NCBI RefSeq assembly: GCF_028765345.1
Contig: NZ_JARAJZ010000015.1
Span: 1 to 52,304 of the forward strand
Direction: 5' to 3'
DNA from: Sporolactobacillus sp. CQH2019
GTDB taxonomy: Bacteria > Bacillota > Bacilli > Bacillales > Sporolactobacillaceae
DNA: 52,304 nucleotides
In this document: one piece after another, positions 42,800 to 49,882 of the stretch
Layout: every line of letters begins with the position of its first letter
How positions within the stretch are numbered: the first letter of the stretch is position 1
Made by a program: the position numbers and the translations under genes
Notes under the pieces: model-generated
Database searches by the model: none
What the model was told of the DNA's origin: nothing
Seen by the model: only the letters and a program-made list of their open reading frames with translations

Positions 42800-43563
42800 T
42801 ATTTAAGTCCCGTATAAATGAGAACCGCGTCGCGCAGCATTTTTGCCCCGCCCTTGCCGAGCCGGCTGTCATAGTGTTCTGTAAAGCGCGGATCATCGAC
42901 GTACATCCGGACAAGTCCCGCGTGAGCTTCTTTGGTATAGGAAGTCCAGAAGTAGCCGAGCCATTGCTTGTGCAGAGCCGCTGCGCGCTGGGCCGCTGCG
43001 CCGTGCGGATCAGCGGCTTTCATGGCTGCCTCCAGTTCGGTAAACATCTCCTCCTGAATCCTGACGGTCCGATCATAGTCCTCTTTGCTCAGACTGCCGA
43101 ACTTTTTGTAGGATTCCTCGACCGTCTCAGCCCCATATTTTTCCCGGATTTCTCTTCCAAATTGTTCTTCGTTCCGATCGATCAGATCTTTCTTAAATCC
43201 TTCAAATTTCTCCCGGTCGGTCATTGTGATCTCTCCTTTTTTAGCGGACAACGTTTTTTCGACTGTCGCGATCAGCCTATTCAAACGTTCTCTTTCTTTC
43301 AATAATTTGTGATACTGTTCCGCCAGAGCAGAATCGATATCAAAATCGGGTGCGGAAAGAATATGACGGATATCTTTCAGGCTGAAACCAAGCTCACGAT
43401 AGAAAAGTATCTGCTGGAGAAGGTCGACCTGTTCGCGGCTGTAGATACGGTATCCCGAATCGTTGATTTTTCCCGGTTTCAACAGATCGATCTGATCATA
43501 GAAACGCAGTGTCCGTGCACTGACACCGGCCAGATCGCCAAGCTGTTTGACAGTGTAGTTCAT
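42799..43563 (-). CDS. MerR-family regulator with TipAS drug-binding domain
   Basis: A 254-residue regulator. The N-terminal MerR winged helix (MNYTVKQLGDLAGVSARTLR, FYDQIDLLKPGK, GYRIYSREQVDLLQQILFYR) leads to a dimerisation coiled coil (about 75-115). A C-terminal TipAS-type domain follows (about 130-250; YDRTVRIQEEMFTELEAAMK, KQWLGYFWTSYTKEAHAGLV). TipAL and Mta bind antibiotics or hydrophobic drugs and activate their own or exporter promoters. Its own promoter has the 19-bp spacer and dyad of MerR targets, so it is probably self-activated. No exporter gene is adjacent. Confidence 0.92.
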   Translation of the reverse strand: MNYTVKQLGDLAGVSARTLRFYDQIDLLKPGKINDSGYRIYSREQVDLLQQILFYRELGFSLKDIRHILSAPDFDIDSALAEQYHKLLKERERLNRLIATVEKTLSAKKGEITMTDREKFEGFKKDLIDRNEEQFGREIREKYGAETVEESYKKFGSLSKEDYDRTVRIQEEMFTELEAAMKAADPHGAAAQRAAALHKQWLGYFWTSYTKEAHAGLVRMYVDDPRFTEHYDSRLGKGGAKMLRDAVLIYTGLK

Positions 43564-43585
43564 GCAATCGCCCCCGACGTTTTTT

Positions 43586-43616
43586 ATGCTACACCATGAC
43601 GTTGCGTCAAGCTCAA
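43586..43616 (-). promoter_or_regulatory. merR promoter with 19-bp spacer and palindromic operator
   Basis: On the minus strand -35 TTGAGC (complement of 43611-43616) and -10 TAGCAT (complement of 43586-43591) are 19 bases apart, the over-long spacing used by MerR activators. The perfect dyad TGACG-TTG-CGTCA (43597-43609) lies within the spacer. Confidence 0.75.
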
Positions 43617-43934
43617 GACTTTTTCATTAAATAAATTTCTGCCGTTTAAGCCGGCAATGCGGATCGTGCATTTTCCCGCTGCGAGTGCATGTCCAAACGT
43701 GCGGCAATCCTTTTGTCTTCCGATTTTTTCCGGCACGGACAAAAGCTGTCTGCGCCACGTCCGGTTTAAGGCGGGATGTTTGCTATTTTTCGGCTCGTTC
43801 CATAAAATAAAGATGGAGTCAGAAAGGCAAATTCGCTTCATTGGGCGGGAGGACCTGCCTGCGGTAGCCGGCGGAACATATTGGCCGGCAACGGGCGAGT
43901 CCGCATTCCAGCTACAATTAAGGAGGATTTCTCT

Positions 43935-44444
43935 ATGGCAAAAAAAGTTGCTGCAGTACTTGCAAATGACTTTGAAGATGTGGAATTCACCGCTCCGGCC
44001 GATGCTTATAAGAAAGCCGGACATACTGTCACGGTCATCGGAACGGAAAAAGGTGCGACGATCATCGGAAAACATGGGACGAAGGTGACGGCGGATGCGT
44101 CGATCGACGACGTCAGGCCGGAAGATTTCGACGCATTGCTGATCGCCGGCGGCTACTCGCCGGACAATCTGAGAGGCGACAGCCGTTTTGTTGCTTTTGC
44201 GAAGGCGTTTATGGATGCCGACAAGAGCGTCTTTGCAATCTGCCACGGGCCGCAGCTGCTGATCACCGCGGAAACGCTGAAGGACCGCAATGTGACCGGC
44301 TACAAATCGATTGCCGTGGATCTGAAAAACGCCGGTGCCAAGTATCATGACGAAGAAGTCGTTGTTTGTCACAATCTGGTGACAAGCCGTACACCTGATG
44401 ATATTCCGGCCTTTAATCGTGAAAGTCTGAAAGCTCTCGCCTGA
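43935..44444 (+). CDS. PfpI/DJ-1 family stress protein (YfkM-like)
   Basis: A 169-residue class I glutamine-amidotransferase-like protein. VAAVLANDFEDVEFTAPADA carries the conserved Glu, LLIAGGYSPDNLRGD the oxyanion loop, and FAICHGPQLLI the nucleophile Cys with adjacent His. It resembles B. subtilis general stress protein 18 (YfkM) and PfpI-type deglycases/proteases. AGGAGG (43921-43926) eight bases upstream fixes ATG 43935; the frame upstream is open but not coding. Monocistronic with a strong terminator. Confidence 0.92.
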   Translation: MAKKVAAVLANDFEDVEFTAPADAYKKAGHTVTVIGTEKGATIIGKHGTKVTADASIDDVRPEDFDALLIAGGYSPDNLRGDSRFVAFAKAFMDADKSVFAICHGPQLLITAETLKDRNVTGYKSIAVDLKNAGAKYHDEEVVVCHNLVTSRTPDDIPAFNRESLKALA

Positions 44445-44469
44445 AGATCCGGATCGATAGCAGGCCGAA

Positions 44470-44501
44470 GCCGCTGTTCGCGAAGAACGGCGGTTTTTTT
44501 T
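44470..44501 (+). terminator. Terminator of the pfpI gene
   Basis: CCGCTGTTC (44471-44479) pairs with GAACGGCGG (44485-44493, one T-G pair), followed by eight T (44494-44501). Confidence 0.88.
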
Positions 44502-44600
44502 AGAAAAAATCCGGTCTGAAACTTTTGCAGCTGTATCGATATCGAAACTGTGCCCGTCCGCCGAAGAGACGTCCTTTCCGCAGTCTGTCGTTTCCCGGCT

Positions 44601-45416
44601 TCAGCCATCGGAATGGGTACGCAATGCCTCTGTCCGATTTTGCGGATGGCTGTTCAATGACTGAAGAAAAATCCGGGCTATGTCCAGATTGCATTGTTCA
44701 TTTATCTGCAGCCGCCGCAGGGTTGTCCGATTGAGATGCTCATGCGGTTTTATCGGCCATTCACCGCAGACGTCGATCTCTTCGACTTCTTTTATTGATA
44801 AGAGCTCTTTAATAGATTGACAAAGTTGGCCAATGGAAAGCTTTCCCTGGTCCCAGTTTGTTTTTACAAAGCGGGGAGAAAGAATATCTTTGTCGATGCT
44901 GATCTGAATGGCTTTCGTCGGAATAACGGAAGCGATCCGCTCTCCCGGCGGAATCCGATTTTCGGGGAAAACAATCACTTTCCGCCTGATCATTGAAGAA
45001 GCGGATCGGACGGAAAGCGGATCGGGGCCGATTATAATGACTTTTTTCAGGCGGGGAACAGCGGCCAGAGCATGATAAACCCATGAACTGCAGGAAAGAA
45101 GCGGCCCGATCTGTCCCTTGCTGAGATCGGTATGGTGATCAAAGAGCACCAGAGTAAACGGATGGACGATTTCCCGCATCAGAGCCAGTGCGGCATAATG
45201 ATAGTTGCCGCTGCCGAGAAACGCGAGCCCCTTATCAGGGATGAGTGCGAGCCTGTCGCAGATGATCCGGAAGGCGCGCGGGGAACAATAAAGGCTTGTT
45301 TCGCGCAGATTGCTGAAATCGATCCACTGATGATGAATAGATGCTGTCAGTTCTTTCTGATGCTCGTAAGATCCGTCAAAGTTGAGAAATACGACTTGAT
45401 CGTGCAGCATGACCAT
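44601..45416 (-). CDS. Arginase/agmatinase-fold protein of unknown substrate
   Basis: A 271-residue ureohydrolase-superfamily protein. All six expected Mn ligands have counterparts: His in GSGNYHYAAL (usually GGDHS), Asp-His-Asp in LFDHHTDL (usually DAHxD), and two Asp in SIDKDILSP (usually SxDxD). The motif context is altered and the protein is shorter than agmatinases (about 290-310), so it may not be a classical arginase, agmatinase or formiminoglutamase. ATG 45416 follows AGGAGG by eight bases. It stands alone. Agmatine is already handled by AguA/AguB in this window, which argues against an agmatinase role. Confidence 0.75.
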   Translation of the reverse strand: MVMLHDQVVFLNFDGSYEHQKELTASIHHQWIDFSNLRETSLYCSPRAFRIICDRLALIPDKGLAFLGSGNYHYAALALMREIVHPFTLVLFDHHTDLSKGQIGPLLSCSSWVYHALAAVPRLKKVIIIGPDPLSVRSASSMIRRKVIVFPENRIPPGERIASVIPTKAIQISIDKDILSPRFVKTNWDQGKLSIGQLCQSIKELLSIKEVEEIDVCGEWPIKPHEHLNRTTLRRLQINEQCNLDIARIFLQSLNSHPQNRTEALRTHSDG

Positions 45417-45644
45417 CCTGTTCACCTCCTGCCCGGTTCAGTCCCGCAGGTTTCTGTCATGGGGAATGAATTCGTTTACACTGAATATTTTAACGCTTTT
45501 CAAAATAAAGAAAAAGCGGATTCAGCAATCTCTCCTGCCGGCGCTCTGCACAGACAGGCCAGGGAAAGAATCCGCGGCAAAAAAATAGATCATTTTATCA
45601 GCATAGATTATGATGAAAACGTTAACAAAAAAAGGAGGGGTAAG

Positions 45645-46175
45645 ATGTATCCTTACGGCAAACAATTTCCGAAAATTGCTCCCGATGTCTTTATAGCGCC
45701 CGGAGCGCAGGTTATCGGGCAGGTTGAGCTGGCGGCCGGTTCATCGGTCTGGTTCAATGCGGTCCTGCGGGGCGACGTGGCGGGGATCTTCATCGGCGAA
45801 GGATCAAACATCCAGGACGGTACGATTGTCCATACTGACACACACCACCCGGTGAAAGTAGGCCGGAATGTGACAATCGGCCACAATGTCACGCTGCACG
45901 GCTGCACGGTTGAGGACGGGGCGCTGATCGGCATGGGCTCGACCATCCTTAACGGCGCTGTCATCAAAAAAGGGGCCCTGGTCGCCGCCGGATCTCTTGT
46001 TCTGCAAAACCAGGTTGTTGAAGCCGGCGTGCTGGTCACCGGGGTTCCCGCTCAAAAGCGGCGCAAACTGACGGATGCCAATGTCGCCTATCTGAAGTAT
46101 GATGCGGCCCATTATATAGAGCAGGCGAAACGTTATATGGACCTGGGGATCAATCAGAACCGCACCGGCGAATAA
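45645..46175 (+). CDS. Gamma-class carbonic anhydrase-like hexapeptide protein
   Basis: A 176-residue left-handed beta-helix protein (YrdA/YtoA type). Hexapeptide repeats run through AGSSVWFNAVLRGDVAG, NIQDGTIVHTDTHHPV, GRNVTIGHNVTLHGCTVEDG and IGMGSTILNGAVI. The three zinc-binding His of gamma-carbonic anhydrases are present in VHTD and IGHNVTLHG. Activity as a carbonic anhydrase is not assured, since many members are inactive or have other roles. The ATG at 45645 has AAAGGAGGGG just upstream; the same frame is open to 45132 but the family N-terminus begins at MYPYGKQFPKIAPDVF. Confidence 0.9.
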   Translation: MYPYGKQFPKIAPDVFIAPGAQVIGQVELAAGSSVWFNAVLRGDVAGIFIGEGSNIQDGTIVHTDTHHPVKVGRNVTIGHNVTLHGCTVEDGALIGMGSTILNGAVIKKGALVAAGSLVLQNQVVEAGVLVTGVPAQKRRKLTDANVAYLKYDAAHYIEQAKRYMDLGINQNRTGE

Positions 46176-46223
46176 AAAAGATTTCCCGGCGTCCCATAGG
46201 TCGGCACGTGATCCGGCCTCCGC

Positions 46224-46658
46224 TCACTGCGGATGACGGTTACTTTGCATCCGGCACTTGATTTCTTTCACAATGGCGTCAATATAATCCTTGATCGGCA
46301 CGTCCGCAGTACACGGGATGCTGATGTTCGGATGATGCAGAGGGAGCAGAAATTTTTTGCACGTAAGATTTGAAAAAGAACGCACCATATTTCCTGTAAT
46401 TTCCCCCTGGATAGAGCCCGGCTGAATGATTCCGATCGGAGCGATAATGCAATCAATCGATTCGCGCCTGCAAAAGGAGCAGAAGCCTCTTTCGCCGCTG
46501 ATGCCGATATCGGAACCGGCCCGGACCATTTTCGTTGTGGCGAAAGTATTTGTTCCCAATGCGACAATGTACAGACCATGGGGGAAGGCCTGACGCAATT
46601 TTTTTACGACGGTTTGTCCGAGCCCTGCGCCCTGACCGTCGAATACAGCTATTTTCAT
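46224..46658 (-). CDS. DUF3842 family protein
   Basis: A 144-residue protein beginning MKIAVFDGQGAGLGQTVVKK, a nucleotide-binding-like loop, with ALGTNTFATTKMVRAGSDIG, DCIIAPIGIIQPGSIQGEIT and a C-x2-C (GFCSFCRRE). This is the DUF3842 pattern, known mainly from anaerobic Firmicutes and of unknown function. It is transcribed divergently from hypB with only 160 bases between, and a palindrome lies in the shared promoter region. A link to metal or hydrogenase maturation is therefore possible, but unproven. Confidence 0.8.
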   Translation of the reverse strand: MKIAVFDGQGAGLGQTVVKKLRQAFPHGLYIVALGTNTFATTKMVRAGSDIGISGERGFCSFCRRESIDCIIAPIGIIQPGSIQGEITGNMVRSFSNLTCKKFLLPLHHPNISIPCTADVPIKDYIDAIVKEIKCRMQSNRHPQ

Positions 46659-46726
46659 GTCTCGATGCTCGCCTACCTGTGCAAAAAAGCGTCATAATTT
46701 TTTAAGCTGCCGACAGCTAATTATTA

Positions 46727-46765
46727 TATAATTAGATTATATAATAGGAAACAATTTATTTCCTA
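46727..46765. promoter_or_regulatory. hypB promoter region with 21-bp palindrome
   Basis: Two TATAAT boxes (46727-46732 and 46740-46745) precede a perfect dyad, TAGGAAA-CAATTTA-TTTCCTA (46745-46765). The dyad begins at the last base of the second -10 and covers the likely start site, the place for a repressor. It may control hypB and the divergent DUF3842 gene. Confidence 0.55.
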
Positions 46766-46818
46766 AAGGAAGTATTCTTAATAAAAAATCCATTAAGGAG
46801 TACCGGGGGTATGGAAAA

Positions 46819-47499
46819 ATGAACACGATCAAAGTGGTTAAGCAATTGTTGGAATGGAATGAAGACTGCAGCAATGAGGTCAAAGATATCCTGAGCGGGA
46901 AAAAGATATTTGCGATTAATATCATGTCGGCTCCCGGTGCCGGAAAAACGAGCCTGATCATTAAGCTGATTGAAAAATTGCAGCCCAATTACCATGTGGC
47001 CGTGATCGAAGGCGATATTGCCGGTCAGATCGATGCCGAGAAACTGGATAGTTTGGGCGTTCCCGTTGTTCAGCTGAATACCAACGGCGCTTGCCACATC
47101 GAGGCGATGTCGATGAAGAAAATGCTCGGCTATTTTGATCTTGACGACATCGATGTGCTTTTTATTGAAAACGTCGGCAATCTGGTGTGCCCGGCTGAGT
47201 TTGAGGTCGGCGAGGACGCCAAACTGGCAATGGTCAGTATTCCTGAAGGGGATGATAAAGTCGTAAAATATCCCCTGCTTTTCTCTAAAGCCGATATCGT
47301 CGTCTTGAATAAGTTCGATATGAAGCGCTTTTTCGATTTTAATGATCGGGAGCTGGAAGGGGATGTCCGCGCTCTGAACGGCGAAGCGAAAGTTTACCGG
47401 ACGTCCTGCGAAGCAAATGAAGGTATCGATGCCCTCTACAAGGACATTGAAAAAAGAATTGTCGGAAAACTGGGTGAAAAAAACGCTCAGGCACGATAA
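46819..47499 (+). CDS. hypB: HypB-type Ni-insertion GTPase
   Basis: A 226-residue SIMIBI GTPase of the HypB/UreG family. Visible are Walker A MSAPGAGKTSLI, switch EGDIAGQIDAEKL, the metal-site region NTNGACHIEAMSM, FIENVGNLVCPAEFEVGED and the guanine-specificity motif VVLNKFD. HypB delivers Ni to [NiFe]-hydrogenase maturation. This copy lacks the N-terminal CxxCGC/His-rich extension. ATG 46819 has GGGGGT eight bases upstream. No hydrogenase, hypA or urease gene is in the window, so its client is unknown. It ends in a long hairpin. Confidence 0.9.
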   Translation: MNTIKVVKQLLEWNEDCSNEVKDILSGKKIFAINIMSAPGAGKTSLIIKLIEKLQPNYHVAVIEGDIAGQIDAEKLDSLGVPVVQLNTNGACHIEAMSMKKMLGYFDLDDIDVLFIENVGNLVCPAEFEVGEDAKLAMVSIPEGDDKVVKYPLLFSKADIVVLNKFDMKRFFDFNDRELEGDVRALNGEAKVYRTSCEANEGIDALYKDIEKRIVGKLGEKNAQAR

Positions 47500-47512
47500 T
47501 CTGCTCCTAATA

Positions 47513-47568
47513 ACAAAGCCGCGAAGACGGTTTTTATCTTTGATAAAAATCGGTTTTCGCGGCTTTGT
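47513..47568. terminator. 56-base near-perfect hairpin between hypB and ldcA
   Basis: ACAAAGCCGCGAA (47513-47525) pairs with TTCGCGGCTTTGT (47556-47568), and the inner CGGTTTTTATC pairs with GATAAAAATCG around a 3-base loop. No separate U-tract follows. It lies between convergent genes and probably ends both transcripts. Confidence 0.7.
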
Positions 47569-47589
47569 ACGTTTCCACGGCAGCCTCAT

Positions 47590-48447
47590 TCATAATGAAA
47601 TCATTTTGCCGATCGGCAGGCAGCGTGCATCTTCACCGTGGCCAAGCTGTTCCGTTTTGGCTACCGGCAGCCCGTATTTTTCCGTGATGCCGAGAACAAG
47701 CCGCTCGATAGCCGGCGTTTGTTTCCCGGCTTCCATAGCGGTAAATGTTCCGAGCAGAACTCCGGCGCATGAACGAAAGACGGAAAGCTGATCTAACTGA
47801 GCGAGCAGCGAAGCAATGCGCGCGGGTCCGCCGCCCAGCGCCTCGAGAAAAATGATCTTGCCCGCGGGATCGGGAAAATAGTCCGTACCGGCCAGTTTCA
47901 GAAAGCAACGGATATTGCCGCCAATTGTTACGCCGGCCATTCCACTGCCGCGCAGCCAGTGATAATCAAAAGCGGGTGAAGGAGCGGATGCTAAGAATGT
48001 TTCGCGGAAAATCCGTTTTTGCTGCTCGGCAAAAGGCCCGGCCAGATTCTTGATCCGGTAATGCCAGGCGGCCGCTCCGCTGCATGCGAAAACAGCGTTA
48101 TTAATAACGGACAGGTCGCTGATGCCGACAAACGGCGTATCCGCCCGGCGGATTCTGGCAAAATCGAGATAGGGCAGAATCTGATTGGCACTGTCGCCGC
48201 CGGAGACGTCGAAGATCGCTCGAATTGCATTATCGGAAAAAAGACGCATAAGTTCCGAAGCACGTTCTTCGGGTGTGCCGCTGAAGGGCGTTCCTGTCCT
48301 TCGGAAAAGGGTATGCGCTCTTCTTGTCTGCAGCCCGGCAGCGCCGAGCACCCGTTCAATCTTTTCAATCTTCGCCCTCTCTTCAGGAAAAAGCCCGTCC
48401 GAGCAGGAGATCAGACCGACCGAATCTCCTTTCTGCAACAACGTCAT
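47590..48447 (-). CDS. ldcA: LD-carboxypeptidase (peptidase family S66)
   Basis: A 285-residue S66 serine peptidase. The nucleophile loop is FDVSGGDSANQILPYLDFA (Ser in GGDSAN), followed by FVGISDLSVINN, the catalytic Glu in IIFLEALGGGPARI and the His in TEQLGHGEDARCLPIGK. Family members cleave the terminal D-Ala from tetrapeptide stems during murein recycling or act on microcin C7 (MccF). The motif order suits either. No signal peptide is seen, so it is cytosolic. ATG 48447 follows AAGGAG; the rsmF-type gene ends 13 bases upstream, giving a two-gene operon. Confidence 0.88.
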   Translation of the reverse strand: MTLLQKGDSVGLISCSDGLFPEERAKIEKIERVLGAAGLQTRRAHTLFRRTGTPFSGTPEERASELMRLFSDNAIRAIFDVSGGDSANQILPYLDFARIRRADTPFVGISDLSVINNAVFACSGAAAWHYRIKNLAGPFAEQQKRIFRETFLASAPSPAFDYHWLRGSGMAGVTIGGNIRCFLKLAGTDYFPDPAGKIIFLEALGGGPARIASLLAQLDQLSVFRSCAGVLLGTFTAMEAGKQTPAIERLVLGITEKYGLPVAKTEQLGHGEDARCLPIGKMISL

Positions 48448-48460
48448 CAATGGTCGCTCC

Positions 48461-49852
48461 TTATCTGTTTTCATGATTCAGCGCTCTCTGCCGCAATCCT
48501 TTCGGATAATAATTTTTTAGCAGCCCGCCTGCGGCTTTGACCCAGCCCAACGGAAAGCCGTCGATCAGTACGGCCGCCCAGCCTTTGAACCCGGCCGGGG
48601 CAGGCAATGTTTCTCCGCGCAGGTAGGCTTCCCAATCTCCATTTTTCGAAGTCATGGCAATTGTCGATCGAAAAGCCTGAGCCGGCAGAGCCAGCGCGAG
48701 CGCGTGGTTCGGTTCAAACCGCTTCTTCTTCTGCTCGCCGAGATGCAATCCCGCGCGGATTACGTTCAGCCCGTCCAAATCCGGGCAGCCGCCGGGCAGC
48801 AGGAAAAGCTGTTTTCCCGCAAAGAAAAAAATGCCATTCAGCTTTTCGGCAAGCGCTTCGCTCTCGAACAGCCGGTAATCTTTCAGCAACGTTTCTTTGG
48901 CGGATTTCGCCGTCCGGCCTTTCTGTACCGTTTGTACGGTTTCATATTTCTGCAGTTTGGCCGCAAAATGGCCTTCTCCGGCCAGGCGATGCGGCCAAAG
49001 GCGGGCCGTCCGGCCGATCAGCGAATTCTGAGATTCCGTCCATTCCGGCCTTCCGTTCTCAATCCCGTTCTTTTTCTCGACAGGCAGGAGTTCCAGATCG
49101 GGATATTTGGCCAGCAGGCCGTCGATCATTTGTTCATTTTCTTCAGGCGAAAAAGTACAGGTTGAATAAACGAGTATACCGCCTGCTGCCAGCATCCGAT
49201 ACGCATAATCAAGAATCTTTGACTGCAGCGCCGCGCATTTCCGAACATGGGCGGTACTCCAGTAGTGCACAGCCTGCGGGTCTTTCCGGAACATGCCTTC
49301 CCCCGAGCAGGGCGCATCAACAAGAATTCTATTGAAATAGCCCGGGAAATAATCGGCCAGCCGTTCAGGTGTTTCGTTTGTGACGAGTGTATTCGTTATC
49401 CCCATGCGCTCGATATTTTCCGATAATGCCCGGGCCCTTTTCGGATAAACCTCATTGGCTACAAGCAATCCTTCATTATTCATGGCTGCCGCAATCTGCG
49501 CCGACTTGCCCCCCGGAGCAGCGCACAGATCGAGCACCTTTTCTCCGGGTCGCGCGCCGATCTGTTCCGCAACAAACATCGCGCTCGGTTCCTGAATGTA
49601 ATAGAGACCAGCCTGATGGTACGGATGTTTTCCCGGCTTGTCTGTTTCTTCGTAGTAAAAGCCGGACGGGCAGAAGGGGATGGATTTCAAATGAAAACCG
49701 GATTGCTTCGCCAAAGTTTCCGGAGTGATTTTCAGAGAATTGACCCGCAGGCCGAATGCCCGCTGCTGCCTGTAACTCAGGAAAAAGTCGGCGGATTCGC
49801 TGCTCCCCATCAGATCGGTCATTTTTTGAATAAAAGCTTCGGGCAATGACAA
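48461..49852 (-). CDS. rsmF: RsmF/YebU-type rRNA (cytosine-C5) methyltransferase
   Basis: A 463-residue NOL1/NOP2/Sun-family enzyme. The SAM site is VLDLCAAPGGKSAQIAAAM. The two catalytic Cys lie in RILVDAPCSGEGMFRKDP and GILVYSTCTFSPEENEQMI. A C-terminal RNA-binding extension (about 300-463) is typical of the RsmF subgroup rather than RsmB. It methylates cytosine C5 in 16S rRNA, possibly at more than one site in Gram-positives. It starts at TTG 49852 with GGAGGTG upstream, just after the adenine deaminase stop. Confidence 0.92.
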   Translation of the reverse strand: MSLPEAFIQKMTDLMGSSESADFFLSYRQQRAFGLRVNSLKITPETLAKQSGFHLKSIPFCPSGFYYEETDKPGKHPYHQAGLYYIQEPSAMFVAEQIGARPGEKVLDLCAAPGGKSAQIAAAMNNEGLLVANEVYPKRARALSENIERMGITNTLVTNETPERLADYFPGYFNRILVDAPCSGEGMFRKDPQAVHYWSTAHVRKCAALQSKILDYAYRMLAAGGILVYSTCTFSPEENEQMIDGLLAKYPDLELLPVEKKNGIENGRPEWTESQNSLIGRTARLWPHRLAGEGHFAAKLQKYETVQTVQKGRTAKSAKETLLKDYRLFESEALAEKLNGIFFFAGKQLFLLPGGCPDLDGLNVIRAGLHLGEQKKKRFEPNHALALALPAQAFRSTIAMTSKNGDWEAYLRGETLPAPAGFKGWAAVLIDGFPLGWVKAAGGLLKNYYPKGLRQRALNHENR

Positions 49853-49882
49853 AAAAGCCCACCTCCTTATCCGTTGCGCCGG

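Noticed and set aside
42573-42806. 77-residue plus-strand ORF between array 3 and merR
   Set aside because: It runs through two terminator hairpins and has no ribosome binding site or family.
43584-44372. 262-residue minus-strand ORF
   Set aside because: It is antisense to the well-supported PfpI gene with a perfect ribosome site, and has no family resemblance.
45132-45644. Upstream in-frame extension of the gamma-carbonic anhydrase ORF
   Set aside because: The family N-terminus begins at 45645 with a strong ribosome site; the extension runs antisense into the arginase-fold gene.
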